A stretch of 64,000 nucleotides of DNA from contig CAWGJH010000005.1 in NCBI GenBank assembly GCA_963822695.1, forward strand, positions 55,848 through 119,847, given 5' to 3'. Positions 35,737 through 45,283 of the stretch are shown here, piece by piece (position 1 is the first letter of the stretch; each line of letters begins with the position of its first letter). This stretch comes from GCA-003244245 sp963822695. GTDB lineage: Bacteria > Actinomycetota > Actinomycetes > Mycobacteriales > Pseudonocardiaceae. The position numbers and the translations under genes were made by a program. The notes beneath the pieces are model-generated. The model was not told the origin of the DNA. It saw only the letters and a list, made by a program, of their open reading frames with translations, and searched no databases.

Positions 35737-36606
35737 TCACCTGACGTCGCCGCAGAGGATCGGCGCGAATAGCAGCGTGGGGCTGTCGCCGCTGAGGATC
35801 TGACTCATCGGACCCCTGTGCACGTTCACGTACCATCCGGTGGTTGGTGGCGCGGAATTGACGTTGTCGATGGTGGTGGTTATCGACGCATCACCCGAGG
35901 CGTTGGCCCGCAGATCCGGCAGTGGGTACACCACCGCGCCCTGGGCGACGCACGACCCGGCGTGGATGTGTGCGGCGTGGGCGCTGTTTGGCGGCAGGCC
36001 GCTGGCCGTCACCTCGACGCGGAGCGTGTGGTTGGTGCTGTTGTAGGCGAGCGTGGCCGTGCCCCTCGGGATCTGTCCGTGTTGCGGCGGCGCCTGGACC
36101 TTGAGTGTTACCGGGCCCGTGGGTGGAGTTCCAGCCGGGATGTCGGCGCAGGCGATCGGTGTGAAGCTCACATCGGTCGGCGCACCAAGTTGGGCGTTCG
36201 GTGCCAGGTGGATGTTGAGGTAAGACCCGCTGGGAATACTGCCGGGTGCCTGACTGACCACGCTCTGTGTGACCGCGCCACCCGCGTCGGCGGAGATGTC
36301 CGGGAATGGCACGGACGGGGGCTGGGTCTGCTCGGCGCAGGTGCCCGGATGGATGTGCATGGCGTGGCTGCTACTCGGCGTGAAACCGTGCATGTCCACC
36401 GCAGCGGTGATGAGCTTCGTGGTCGGGTCCCAGCTCAACCTGGCGGTCCCCGTGGGCATATCGACCAATTGGACTGTGGTCCGGCCGTGCCCCCCAGTCG
36501 AGGGACTCGACGGGGCCGAGGAAGACGTCCCCGAGGTCGACGAACTCGAGCACCCGGCGAGAACAAGCACACCCGCAGTCAGACATACAGCGGCGCATCG
36601 TAGCAT
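35737..36606 (-). CDS. Lipoprotein with two CHRD-like repeats
   Basis: About 290 residues, convergent with the transpeptidase gene (23 bp apart). Start at ATG 36606 (MLRCAAVCLTAGVLVLAGC) gives a lipoprotein signal with lipobox LAGC and a Ser-rich linker. Two related domains follow. Each has a strand of the form RGTATLAYN or TGTARLSWD, an HAxHIHxGxC block (HAMHIHPGTC and HAAHIHAGSC), and a WYVNVHRG or YLNIHLAP strand, as in CHRD domains. The His pairs suggest a metal or redox-related role on the cell surface, but function is unknown. Confidence 0.8.
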   Translation of the reverse strand: MLRCAAVCLTAGVLVLAGCSSSSTSGTSSSAPSSPSTGGHGRTTVQLVDMPTGTARLSWDPTTKLITAAVDMHGFTPSSSHAMHIHPGTCAEQTQPPSVPFPDISADAGGAVTQSVVSQAPGSIPSGSYLNIHLAPNAQLGAPTDVSFTPIACADIPAGTPPTGPVTLKVQAPPQHGQIPRGTATLAYNSTNHTLRVEVTASGLPPNSAHAAHIHAGSCVAQGAVVYPLPDLRANASGDASITTTIDNVNSAPPTTGWYVNVHRGPMSQILSGDSPTLLFAPILCGDVR

Positions 36607-36886
36607 CAGAATCACCGCCCCGACCCAGCGCAATCGCTAGCTGTTCAGCAACGCTAGGCCCAGTGCTGCACCATGTCCAGATGAGAGCTGACACTGGTGA
36701 CCTCGTGTAACAAGTGTCGCGTATTCGGGGTGGCTCTGTCATGGGTGTGGTCGTCACCGGGGGCGTAGCGGCTCCCGGGGCTGCCGGCCTCGGTGGCAAG
36801 ATCGCCGCTGGCGAAGCCGACTTCAATGCCGGTGATGGGCGCCACGAACGCCACTGGAGGTGGCGATGGAGAAGGTCATACCGAGA

Positions 36887-36922
36887 AGCCGGCCCCCTGG
36901 CGCGAGTGCCAGGGGGCCGGCT
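36887..36922 (-). terminator. Perfect 15-bp stem-loop downstream of the CsbD-like gene
   Basis: 36887-36901 and 36908-36922 are exact complements around a 6-nt loop; the hairpin starts 12 bp past the CsbD stop codon. It has no T-tract on the minus strand, as is common for actinomycete terminators. Confidence 0.8.
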
Positions 36923-36933
36923 GGAACGTCACG

Positions 36934-37140
36934 TCAGGTGCCCTGGCGTTTCCGCTCCTCGTCCTCGAAGAGCTCGGCCTCGAGCTCGTGCTTCTCGGCT
37001 GTCGCGCGTGCCTCAGCCGCCTTCTCCTCATGGTGGCCCTTGTGCTGCTGCGCCTGGCCCTCCTTCCGGAGGTGATCGCTACCGGTGATGCTCCCAAGCG
37101 CCTCTTTCAACTTGCCCTTGGCCTTGTCGGCGGTACCCAT
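36934..37140 (-). CDS. CsbD-family stress protein
   Basis: 68 residues from ATG 37140 after a GGAGG site. MGTADKAKGKLKEALGSITG is the family signature (xxDKxKGKxKExxG), followed by a charged helix rich in Glu, Lys and His. CsbD-like proteins are small general-stress proteins, sigma-B dependent in Bacillus. It is followed by a strong terminator hairpin. Confidence 0.85.
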   Translation of the reverse strand: MGTADKAKGKLKEALGSITGSDHLRKEGQAQQHKGHHEEKAAEARATAEKHELEAELFEDEERKRQGT

Positions 37141-37479
37141 GTCCTCCAGCCTCTCTTCATCGATTGACGAGGACGGGTTACCCGAATGGTGGGCACTTGA
37201 ATCAGTGCGTGTCGTGCTTCGTGGGTCGGCCAACACGCCTGTGTGGGAGCGGACAAGAAGGACACTACGTCCTCCGCGGAACCCCGTGAAGGCAGAGCCT
37301 TGGAGGCGCTGCTCGGGCACGGTGTCGATGTACAAGTTCACCCTGCCGGAGATGACTCTCCGTTAACAAAACTATACCCCACATGACGCATACCCAGGGT
37401 AGTCGATCACTCAAAGTCACTAGTTCATCACTATTACCTTCTATTGCGAGTAGCTCTTAATGAGATGTACCTTCGGTGT

Positions 37480-37941
37480 ATGACGAGCCTTGATTCGACT
37501 GTGCTGGGCGATGAGTTGATGGTGACCGTGGCCGCCTTGCGACGCTTGGTGCGCCGGCGGCTGCGATTGGTGGTGCCCGGGCCACCGTTGCGAGGTGCGC
37601 AGGTGGAACTACTGGGAGTGATCGAGCAGCAACCGGGTATCGGAATCGCGCCGGCCGGGCGTGTCCTGCACTTGGCGGCCAACTCCGTGAGCACGTTGGT
37701 GGACCAGCTCATCGACCTGGGGATGCTGGTGCGGGATACCGATCCGGACGATCGTCGTGCCGCGCGATTATGGTTGACCGAGGCGGCGACGCAGCGGTTG
37801 GCGGCGGGGCGTCAGGCCCGGATGGAGCTCATGGCGGGGGTCGTGGCGGAGCTTTCCGTCGCCGAGCGCGAGGCGCTTGCCCAAGCGCTGACGGCGTTGC
37901 GCGCGCTACTGGCCGCCCTTAACTCCATGGAGGGACGATGA
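37480..37941 (+). CDS. MarR-family regulator
   Basis: 153 residues if ATG 37480 (MTSLDSTVLGDELM) is used; earlier ATGs at 37444 and 37465 are possible. Winged-helix features: LRGAQVELLGVIEQQPGIGI, then NSVSTLVDQLIDLGMLVRDT and the wing DPDDRRAARLWLTE. The stop overlaps the ABC ATPase start (ATGA), so it most likely controls its own operon in response to an exported small molecule. Confidence 0.88.
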   Translation: MTSLDSTVLGDELMVTVAALRRLVRRRLRLVVPGPPLRGAQVELLGVIEQQPGIGIAPAGRVLHLAANSVSTLVDQLIDLGMLVRDTDPDDRRAARLWLTEAATQRLAAGRQARMELMAGVVAELSVAEREALAQALTALRALLAALNSMEGR

Positions 37942-38756
37942 GCGCGCTGACTGCGTCGCCTGCCGTGCGGGGTACCGGGATCCGGCACTGTTTCGGTGAC
38001 ACGGTCGCGGTCAACGGGGTTGACTTCGACGTCCCTGCCGGCACGGTGTTCGGGTTGCTCGGCCCCAACGGTGCGGGTAAGACCACGACGATCCGGATGA
38101 TCACGACGTTGTTGCCAGCAGCGGCTGGGACGATCGAGGTCTTCGGGGTGGATGTGGCCCGGCACAGGCTCGCCGTTCGGCGGTTGATTGGGTATGTGCC
38201 GCAGCAGTTGTCGGCTGATGGGGCGTTGACGGGTCGGGAGAATGTGGCGTTGTTCGCGCGGTTGTTTGATGTGCCGCGTGCTCGGCGGCGTGGGATTGTG
38301 GCCGCCGCGTTGGAGTCGGTGGATTTGACTGATGTCGCCTCCCGCATTGTGGGGACTTATTCCGGTGGCATGATCCGCCGGTTGGAGCTTGCGCAGGCTT
38401 TGGTGAACACGCCACGGTTGTTGGTGTTGGATGAGCCGACGATCGGTCTGGACCCGATCGGTCGGGCCAGTGTGTGGGATCGGATCGTGCAGGTCCGTGC
38501 GAGTACTGGGATGACGGTGCTGGTCACCACCCACTACATGGACGAGGCCGATCAGCACTGTGACCGGATTGCGCTGATGCATCGGGGTCGGATCAGGGCG
38601 TTGGGTACCCCGGCTGAGCTGAAGGCTCGTGTCGGGCCGGAGGCCACGTTGGATGATGTGTTCCGGGCCGCGACCGGGGATGAGCTGGCCAGCGGCACCG
38701 GGGAAAGGATGCGTGATGTCCGAGCGACTCGCCGTACCGCTGGCCGGCTGGGGTGA
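37938..38756 (+). CDS. ABC transporter ATP-binding protein (drug-export type)
   Basis: 272 residues. Walker A GPNGAGKTTTIRM, Q-loop region YVPQQLSADGALTGREN, signature TYSGGMIRRLELAQAL, Walker B RLLVLDEPTIGLDP, and the H-loop TTHYMDEADQ. This is the DrrA/daunorubicin-resistance type. Overlaps both neighbours, giving a tight marR-ATPase-permease operon. Confidence 0.93.
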   Translation: MSALTASPAVRGTGIRHCFGDTVAVNGVDFDVPAGTVFGLLGPNGAGKTTTIRMITTLLPAAAGTIEVFGVDVARHRLAVRRLIGYVPQQLSADGALTGRENVALFARLFDVPRARRRGIVAAALESVDLTDVASRIVGTYSGGMIRRLELAQALVNTPRLLVLDEPTIGLDPIGRASVWDRIVQVRASTGMTVLVTTHYMDEADQHCDRIALMHRGRIRALGTPAELKARVGPEATLDDVFRAATGDELASGTGERMRDVRATRRTAGRLG

Positions 38757-39537
38757 CTCAGCCCGGATCGGCCTGCCTCGTTTGGTGTGTTCCCGGATCA
38801 CCACGATGTGCCTGGTCGAGCTCCAGAAGTTGCGCCATGACCGCACTGAGCTGATCACCCGTGCGGTCCAGCCCGCACTGTGGTTGTTGATCTTCGGTGA
38901 GACCTTCACCCGGTTGCGGGCCATCCCGACTGGCACCGTCCCCTACCTGGACTATCTCGCCCCCGGAATCCTCGCCCAGTCCGCGCTGTTCATCGCGATC
39001 TTCTACGGCATCCAGATCATCTGGGAACGCGACGCCGGGATGCTGACCAAACTGCTGGTGACCCCCACCCCCCGGATCGCGCTGGTCACCGGCAAAGCCT
39101 TCGCCGCTGCGGTCCGCGCCCTGGTCCAAGCCCTGATCGTGCTGATCCTCGCGGCACTACTCGGCGTGGGACTGACCGACAATCCCCTCAAACTCGGGGC
39201 GATGGCGGTCGCGGTGATCCTCGGCTCGACCTTCTTCTGCTGCCTGTCGATCACGATCGCCGGACTGGTCCTCACCCACGACCGGCTGATGGGCATCGGA
39301 CAAGCCATCACCATGCCCCTGTTCTTCGGCTCCAGCGCCCTGTACCCCGTCACCCTCATGCCCAACTGGCTGAAAGTGTTCAACCACGTCAACCCCCTCG
39401 GCTACGAAGTCAACGCCCTCAGGGGACTGCTCATCGGCACCCCCGCGCAACTGGGTCTGGACTTCGGCGTGCTCGTCCTGGCCTCCGTAGTGATGATCAG
39501 CATCGCCTCCGCCCTGCTCGGCCGGCTGGCCCGCTGA
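38716..39537 (+). CDS. ABC-2 type permease
   Basis: 273 residues from ATG 38716, overlapping the ATPase frame by 41 bp, with GGGGAAAGGA upstream. Six hydrophobic segments are visible, with the typical ABC-2 motif around NHVNPLGYEVNALRGLL near the C-terminus. Partner of the ATPase; exports a drug-like or lipid substrate that cannot be named from sequence. Confidence 0.9.
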   Translation: MSERLAVPLAGWGDSARIGLPRLVCSRITTMCLVELQKLRHDRTELITRAVQPALWLLIFGETFTRLRAIPTGTVPYLDYLAPGILAQSALFIAIFYGIQIIWERDAGMLTKLLVTPTPRIALVTGKAFAAAVRALVQALIVLILAALLGVGLTDNPLKLGAMAVAVILGSTFFCCLSITIAGLVLTHDRLMGIGQAITMPLFFGSSALYPVTLMPNWLKVFNHVNPLGYEVNALRGLLIGTPAQLGLDFGVLVLASVVMISIASALLGRLAR

Positions 39538-39564
39538 TCGTGGGTACCTGCTCGACCACCGGCC

Positions 39565-40464
39565 CTAGTGAAGGTTAACCGCGTGGTGTGCTGCTGACGA
39601 TGTCTGGGCGAGTTGGATCAGGCGTCGGGCGCGCTGGACTGCGGGTGGGTCGGGTAGCACGGTGGTGGCCTGCCGCAGTGCGCGCAGGGCAAGGGTGGCG
39701 GCGAGGTCGGTGGTGGGGAGTCCCGGCGCGCCGTAGAGCCGACGCGCCCATCGGGGGAGCGTCGCCAACGACAGCGCAATGAACGGCGGCACCGCGAGCT
39801 TGAGTGGCCTGAGCAGGCGGGGTAGCGGCAGCGGTGGGTTCAGCGACGTGACCAGACTCTGCACGGCTTCCGGGCAGGCGTAGAGCTTTGGTCGCATCTG
39901 CGCGAAGTAATCGGACAACTCGGCGGTTGATGCGGGCGCGTCATGGGCGGAGAGACCGACGACCTGGGCGGCACGCCGGCTCTCGGCCACATAGGCGTCT
40001 GCCTCAGCAGTGCTGGTGAGAATTCCGGCACGACCGGCGACATTGACATAGGAGTCGATCTCACCGCAGTGCACCCACAACAGGTATTCAGGGTCGTCGA
40101 TGCGGAACTGCGCCCCGGTATCAGGGTCGTGTCCGCGCAGGTGAGCGTGGATCCGGCGAACCCGCCGTCCCACCTGGGCGACCTCCTCAGTGGTGCCGAA
40201 CGTGCGGATGGCCACGAAGTCCGCGGTGCGCTGTAATCGCTGCCAGGCCCGGTCTCGGTCAAACAGCACCGAGTTCTGGGCGGTGCCGCGCATCACCTGG
40301 GGATGCAGGGCCTGCAGATACAGCGCCCGGAACCCGGCAACCCACAGCACCGGCTCAAGATGGACTCGCCAGGTCACCGAGCTCGGACCGAACAGGCCGA
40401 AATCCTCGCGGGTGTCAGCCGGCGCGAAGGCGGTCATCATGTGCCGTTCCCGCTTGACAGGCAT
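39565..40464 (-). CDS. MpaB-family (DUF2236) oxygenase
   Basis: About 300 residues from MPVKRERHMMTAFAPA (a later ATG at 40440 is possible). The family blocks are LQALHPQVMRGTAQNS, RTADFVAIRTFGTTEEV, a RRIHAHLRG block and LLWVHCGEIDSYVNV, with conserved His and Arg residues thought to hold a heme, as in Lcp-type rubber oxygenases. Actinomycetes carry several such genes of unknown substrate. Convergent with the ABC permease. Confidence 0.8.
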   Translation of the reverse strand: MPVKRERHMMTAFAPADTREDFGLFGPSSVTWRVHLEPVLWVAGFRALYLQALHPQVMRGTAQNSVLFDRDRAWQRLQRTADFVAIRTFGTTEEVAQVGRRVRRIHAHLRGHDPDTGAQFRIDDPEYLLWVHCGEIDSYVNVAGRAGILTSTAEADAYVAESRRAAQVVGLSAHDAPASTAELSDYFAQMRPKLYACPEAVQSLVTSLNPPLPLPRLLRPLKLAVPPFIALSLATLPRWARRLYGAPGLPTTDLAATLALRALRQATTVLPDPPAVQRARRLIQLAQTSSAAHHAVNLH

Positions 40465-40610
40465 GTCCCTGGCCGGGTGCGTCGATCGACTCAACGATGC
40501 TCATTGCCTCAGAATGCCCCACGCGGGGCGGGTCAAACGTGGCACGACCATTCGCGACCCGATCACGTTGCTCCTGCGCATCCCCATTGGCGAGGATTGT
40601 CGGAGCTGGC

Positions 40611-42353
40611 ATGGTGTCATCCGTGATGGTGTGCCCGCCTGGGGAGGTCCCGAACGTCGGTGTACCCGAGCGCTTGGCGCGGCGGATGATGATTGCGGAG
40701 CAGCAGGAGTGGCTGCGGTTGTTCCTGCGGGGGCGTCCCGTCAGCCGGCGGTCGGCGCTCCAGCGGGGCGCGGGCGTGCTGGTTGCGCTGGGTCTGGCCG
40801 GCGCTCCGTGGGCCTTGGCCGGCTGTGCCCGTGCCACGCGGGCGCAACTCGCGGTCGTGGGGCGGCACCTGTCCTTTGGTGTGGACCCGACCACGACGAT
40901 GGCGATCGCCGGTGAGCTGACCGGCAAGCCGAGCGGGACAGCGCTGGTCGATCTGGGGACCGGTCCCGACTACGGGCACACGGTGGAAGCAGAGGTCCGG
41001 GAGCTGGTCAGCATGGTGCCGCAGGAGGACGGGAGCATCCGCGGTGCTGATCAGTTCTTCGTCCACGTGCTGGCCGCTGGGCTGCGTGCCGGGACCTCCT
41101 ACCACTACCGGTTCCGGCTGCCCGACGGCTCGACGACACCCGACGCGACGTTCCGCACCGCTCCGGCCCGCAGCGATCTCCAGCCCTTCACCTTCACCGC
41201 CTTTGCCGATCAAGGCGTCAACACCAGCCCGCCGGATGGCCAGGGTGGTTTCACCGACAACTATTACCAGGCCGACGACACCCGGCGAGCGGTCACACCA
41301 GCCGATTCCATGGTCGCGTTGATCGCTTCGCAACGGCCCGCGTTCCACCTGCTGGCGGGTGACATCTGCTACGCCGACCCCAGTGGCACCGGCCAACCGG
41401 TCAGGAACAACGCACCACACAACGCCGACAACGGGTTCAACAACTTCGACCCCACCCTGTGGACAACGTACTTCGCCACCATCGAGAAAAGCGCCGCACA
41501 GACCCCGTGGATGTTCGCCACCGGCAACCACGACATGGAGGCGCTCTATGACCACAACACCACACCTGGGGGCGCGAGCCACGGCTACGCGGGACACGCC
41601 GCGCGGCTCGACCTGCCCGTCAACGGCCCGAGCCGCTGCCCATCGGTCTACTCGATGGTCTACAGCAACGTCGCGGTCATCAGCCTCGACGCCAACGACC
41701 TTTCTCAGGAGATCCCCACCAACGCCGGCTACAGCGCAGGGCAGCAGCTCAGCTGGCTGACCGACACTCTGACAAGGTTCCGGGCGGATCCCACCATCGA
41801 CTTCATCGTCGCCTTCTTCCACCACTGTGCGTTCGCCACCAGCAGCGCGCACGCCTCCGACGCTGGGGTGCGGACAGCACTGGCGCCACTGTTCGACCGG
41901 TTTTCCCTCGACCTGGTCGTGCAGGGCCACAACCACCAGTACGAGCGGACCAACCCGATCCGCGCCGGCAGATCTACCAGGCAGGCACCTGACCAATCCA
42001 CAATCTGGCCAGCACACGACGGCACCACCTACATCTGCGCGGGTTCCGGTGGGCGGCCGCGCTACGGCTGGCAACCCGGTGAGGGCGACCGCTACCGCGG
42101 TGGCCCCAACCCCAACAGCGGCACAGTCGTGCACAGCTACGTGGCCGGTCTCCACGGGACAAAAACCCCCGAGACCGTGGACTGGTCACAGAGCCGCTAC
42201 CTCGACTACGCCTATCTCAGCATCGAGGTGCACCCCGCACGCCCGGGCGGCACCGCCTCCATGCAGGTCAGGGCCCTCAGCGACCTCGGCAACGAAATCG
42301 ACCACGTCGAACTGCTCCGCTCCGTTAGCGGGACAGCACAGTCGCCATCATGA
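40611..42353 (+). CDS. Tat-exported metallophosphoesterase (purple acid phosphatase-like)
   Basis: 580 residues from ATG 40611, after GGAGC. A twin-arginine signal (RRSALQRG, then a hydrophobic stretch ending LAGC) is at about residues 40-65. A fibronectin-like domain leads into the catalytic part, with metal-binding blocks LAGDICYAD, ATGNHDMEALYD and VQGHNHQYERTNP, as in purple acid phosphatases and PhoD-like enzymes. It is divergent from the MpaB gene, sharing a short promoter region. Confidence 0.88.
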   Translation: MVSSVMVCPPGEVPNVGVPERLARRMMIAEQQEWLRLFLRGRPVSRRSALQRGAGVLVALGLAGAPWALAGCARATRAQLAVVGRHLSFGVDPTTTMAIAGELTGKPSGTALVDLGTGPDYGHTVEAEVRELVSMVPQEDGSIRGADQFFVHVLAAGLRAGTSYHYRFRLPDGSTTPDATFRTAPARSDLQPFTFTAFADQGVNTSPPDGQGGFTDNYYQADDTRRAVTPADSMVALIASQRPAFHLLAGDICYADPSGTGQPVRNNAPHNADNGFNNFDPTLWTTYFATIEKSAAQTPWMFATGNHDMEALYDHNTTPGGASHGYAGHAARLDLPVNGPSRCPSVYSMVYSNVAVISLDANDLSQEIPTNAGYSAGQQLSWLTDTLTRFRADPTIDFIVAFFHHCAFATSSAHASDAGVRTALAPLFDRFSLDLVVQGHNHQYERTNPIRAGRSTRQAPDQSTIWPAHDGTTYICAGSGGRPRYGWQPGEGDRYRGGPNPNSGTVVHSYVAGLHGTKTPETVDWSQSRYLDYAYLSIEVHPARPGGTASMQVRALSDLGNEIDHVELLRSVSGTAQSPS

Positions 42354-43061
42354 GTCGATCCGAGTTGTTTCTGGCTCGAGTCGCTCGCCGAGATACTCGA
42401 TCCAGGCGGTCTTCATGCACGGGTAGTGCTTGTTCGCCTCAGCAAGATCCAGAAATCCGACGATGGTGGCCTCAAAGAACTCAGCCAGCTGCGGGCTCGC
42501 GATCTGACCGGATTCATCGAATCCCTGATGGGCCTGCGCAAGCGAAAACATGTCCGGATAAATTCGGGCACCGAGATGCTCCAACGGTACCCGTAACGCC
42601 CACAATCCCCGATTACCGCCAACCATGGACGGCGACGCCGACATCACCAGACCGTGACGCTGATGAAACGGCTGCGGCCGGTACCGCGACACCCAATCAA
42701 TCGCATTCTTCAAACCGCCAGGCACGGACGCATTGTACTCCGGCGAAGCGATGACAAACGCATCCGCAGCCTCCAACCGCTGCCGCAGCCGCGCCGGACC
42801 CACCGGGATGCCCGCACCATCTTGAGCATCCTGGTCGTAGCTCGGCGCGTCGAAGTCGGTCAACGTGGCGAAGTCCACGCCACCACCGTGTCGCTCGATC
42901 GTCTCAGCGGCCAGCCTGGCAAGACGAGTGTTCAACGAGTCGCCACGCAACGACCCGGACAGCACCAGAACACTCACTCGCCGCCCGGTGCCACCCACGA
43001 CCCCCCGCCCGGACCCTGTGGACGTAGCAGCGGGACGATCCTCCGCCGGATCCGCGGACAT
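42348..43061 (-). CDS. NADPH-dependent FMN reductase
   Basis: 237 residues with ATG 43061 preceded by GGGGAG at 6 nt. The flavodoxin-like core has VSVLVLSGSLRGDSLNTRLA (phosphate-binding), then FVIASPEYNASVPGGLKNAIDWVSR, the family signature. The enzyme reduces FMN or quinones with NADPH. Its end overlaps the convergent phosphoesterase end by 6 bp. Confidence 0.9.
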   Translation of the reverse strand: MSADPAEDRPAATSTGSGRGVVGGTGRRVSVLVLSGSLRGDSLNTRLARLAAETIERHGGGVDFATLTDFDAPSYDQDAQDGAGIPVGPARLRQRLEAADAFVIASPEYNASVPGGLKNAIDWVSRYRPQPFHQRHGLVMSASPSMVGGNRGLWALRVPLEHLGARIYPDMFSLAQAHQGFDESGQIASPQLAEFFEATIVGFLDLAEANKHYPCMKTAWIEYLGERLEPETTRIDS

Positions 43062-43215
43062 CAGCATCTCCCCGTACTCCCTCGGTGACACCACACACCG
43101 TGCGCGCAGCCGATGCTCGACCACACCGCTCACCGTAGTCGTGCCGGACCTACCGGGATGTGGTCGGCACGAAAACGGGTGGTGTCAGGCTTGCCTGGCG
43201 GATACCGTTCGGCAC

Positions 43216-44088
43216 ATGCCAGCATCCTCGCCGTCCGGTTCAGGAGGTCAGCCGGAACAACGGCCGGAGATGGATCACCCACAAGAGCTCAGCTACCCGA
43301 ACTACTCGGGTGGGCAGCGCGGTCCGTTGGCGCCTCCTAGTGATCCGTTGGTGCCGGCGAACTTCGGCGGCTGGTTCGACAGGGTCGTCGGGGTCATCCG
43401 CCGCAGTGTTGTTCTGCTGCTGCTTATCCAGGTCGGGGTCGCCGTTGTCAATGCGATATTCGGGGTCATCCTGGTCCAGTTGACGTTGGGTGTGGTCGCC
43501 TCGAGCGGTTCCTCGGCAGGCGTCCTGGGGCTCGGCTTGCTCAGCGTGGTGGTCGCGATGGTTGTCAATGTCTTCGCGCAGGGAGCGTCGATCTTCGTAG
43601 CGATCCGGGACGCGGCCGGCGAGACGACCAGCCTGCCCGCCGCGCTCGGGTTCGCCGCGAGCAGAGCGCTACCGCTCCTGGGCTGGGGGCTCGTCGCCGG
43701 AATCATGATGGTGGTCGGGTTCGTGCTGTTCATCATCCCCGGGATCTACCTGGCGATCGTCTTCACCGCCACCCTCACCGGTGTCGTGGCAGTCGAACGC
43801 ATGAACATCGGCCGATGCTTCCAGTTGGTCAACCGGCGGTTTTGGCCCACCGCCGGCCGGTTGCTACTCGCGTTCCTGATTGGGATCATCTACTCGGCGG
43901 TCGTCAACGGCATCGTCTACGTCGTGACCGGCCCGAATCTCCTCGCGGCCACCGCTCTGCGATCTATCCTCACCATCCCGCTAGGACTCGCCTTCGTCGC
44001 GGTAGCTGTGGTGACCTATGCCGAGCTCCGCTTCCACGAAAGCCCCACCGTGCTGACACCGACCCTGGCCGCCGAACTTCGCCGTTGA
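43216..44088 (+). CDS. Integral membrane protein (YciC/GlpQ-membrane-domain-like)
   Basis: 290 residues. A Pro/Gly-rich cytoplasmic N-terminus (about 55 residues) precedes six hydrophobic segments; the block FIIPGIYLAIVFTATLTGVV followed by GRCFQLVNRRFWPT is seen in DUF-type proteins resembling the membrane domain of glycerophosphodiester phosphodiesterases. Function unknown. Confidence 0.75.
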   Translation: MPASSPSGSGGQPEQRPEMDHPQELSYPNYSGGQRGPLAPPSDPLVPANFGGWFDRVVGVIRRSVVLLLLIQVGVAVVNAIFGVILVQLTLGVVASSGSSAGVLGLGLLSVVVAMVVNVFAQGASIFVAIRDAAGETTSLPAALGFAASRALPLLGWGLVAGIMMVVGFVLFIIPGIYLAIVFTATLTGVVAVERMNIGRCFQLVNRRFWPTAGRLLLAFLIGIIYSAVVNGIVYVVTGPNLLAATALRSILTIPLGLAFVAVAVVTYAELRFHESPTVLTPTLAAELRR

Positions 44089-44132
44089 CTCCGACCTGCA
44101 GCGCCTCGACACGCTGCTTACCCAACCGCCGG

Positions 44133-44792
44133 TCATCGAGCACCGTGCCGGATCAGGGTGATCACGCGCACCAGCGACGGTGTCGGTGGCGTCGATCCGA
44201 AACCGAACCGCACCGGTGGCGTGACCGGGGCAAGGTTGCCCTGGTCAACACCGCCCCAGAGCACCCGCGCACCGGCGATCCGGTGCAGATCCAGCGCTGC
44301 GTAGAGCTCCTCACCACCACCGCTCGCGCTGCCCCGGGTGCGCACGCCTGGTAGCACCTGGCGCGCGATACGGTCGATCGCGGTGATCCAGCGCGGGCTG
44401 GTAGCCACCCAGCGCGGCACGGCCCGCAGCAGCAATCCCAGCGTCGGTCGCCCGCCGACGTCAAAGGTGACCTCGACCGGTGGCGCCGCGATCCGCCATC
44501 GCGGTCCCTCGACCGTGACGCTCACGTCAACCGTACGCACGTCGTCGAACTGGTAGGTCCCCGCGACGAACTCAGCGGCCGTCGGCGTGGGAGCAAGCAG
44601 GACCCGGTGACCGTCAGGCTGTTCCACCATGACGTCGGTGAACGGCCCCCACGGCGACGACGTCCAGTGCCCGACAACCACCCGCAGGCCAGCGGCGGTG
44701 CCCAACCCGGCGATCCAGCCGTCGAAGCGCAGGCCACTGTCCTCGGACCCCCTGGGACCTACCATCGCGGCACCCCATGCCTGCCCCAACAC
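44133..44792 (-). CDS. Hypothetical protein downstream of 44801-45202
   Basis: About 219 residues if GTG 44792 is used; ATG 44765 is an alternative. Visible blocks: GLRFDGWIAGLGTAAGLRVV, WTSSPWGPFTDVMVEQPDGH, and a basic C-terminus. The two genes seem to be a pair (start about 8 nt after the preceding stop). I do not recognise the family; it may be a lipid-related beta-barrel protein. Confidence 0.6.
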   Translation of the reverse strand: MLGQAWGAAMVGPRGSEDSGLRFDGWIAGLGTAAGLRVVVGHWTSSPWGPFTDVMVEQPDGHRVLLAPTPTAAEFVAGTYQFDDVRTVDVSVTVEGPRWRIAAPPVEVTFDVGGRPTLGLLLRAVPRWVATSPRWITAIDRIARQVLPGVRTRGSASGGGEELYAALDLHRIAGARVLWGGVDQGNLAPVTPPVRFGFGSTPPTPSLVRVITLIRHGAR

Positions 44793-44800
44793 CGCAACGC

Positions 44801-45202
44801 TTAGCGCTTGAGCATCGTGGCGAGACCGTCGCAGTCCGCGACGGTCACAGTCACGGCTGGATGGCGCACCAGCCCGAAGGGGTCCAGGCCCCGCACCGGC
44901 GTGGCGAAGCGGATGCACAGACCTCGCTCGCTGTTGGTCGCGCACGTCAGGCCCCGGTCGGCGAAGGAGAGATGCGCTGGGCCCACCGTCTTGATCAGCG
45001 AAAAGGGGCCGGTGTGCACCGTGGAGATCACGTTCGTCAGTGGTGTCCGCACCCGCCATGGTCCGAACCTGATCCGGAGCACGGCATCATCGATCCAGAC
45101 TCCCGCGGTCGCGCTTGTCACACCGAACAGCAGGCCCGGCAACTGGTAGGCCGCAGCGAAGCGGAAGGGGAAAAAGTGGGGTTCCTGCATGGTGATCGGC
45201 AT
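44801..45202 (-). CDS. Conserved hypothetical protein
   Basis: 133 residues from MPITMQEPHFFPFRFA. The pattern of beta strands GVWIDDAVLRIRFGPWRVRT, then NVISTVHTGPFSLIKTVGPAHL and GLTCATNSERGLCIRF occurs in actinobacterial proteins of unknown function. Co-oriented with the next gene. Confidence 0.65.
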   Translation of the reverse strand: MPITMQEPHFFPFRFAAAYQLPGLLFGVTSATAGVWIDDAVLRIRFGPWRVRTPLTNVISTVHTGPFSLIKTVGPAHLSFADRGLTCATNSERGLCIRFATPVRGLDPFGLVRHPAVTVTVADCDGLATMLKR

Positions 45203-45283
45203 ACCCGCGACGCGCACCGTTTAGCCGCTCCCGGGGGCAGGAGCGGACTTCACGTTTTCCGCATCACGTTCCTGGACGGGCCG

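Noticed and set aside
36654..36854. 66-codon minus-strand ORF between the CHRD and CsbD genes
   Set aside because: No ribosome site and no similarity.
37812..38936. 374-codon minus-strand ORF opposite the ABC genes
   Set aside because: Antisense shadow; translation is Arg/Pro-rich with no motifs.
40617..42155. 512-codon minus-strand ORF opposite the phosphoesterase
   Set aside because: Antisense shadow of a gene with clear metal-binding motifs.
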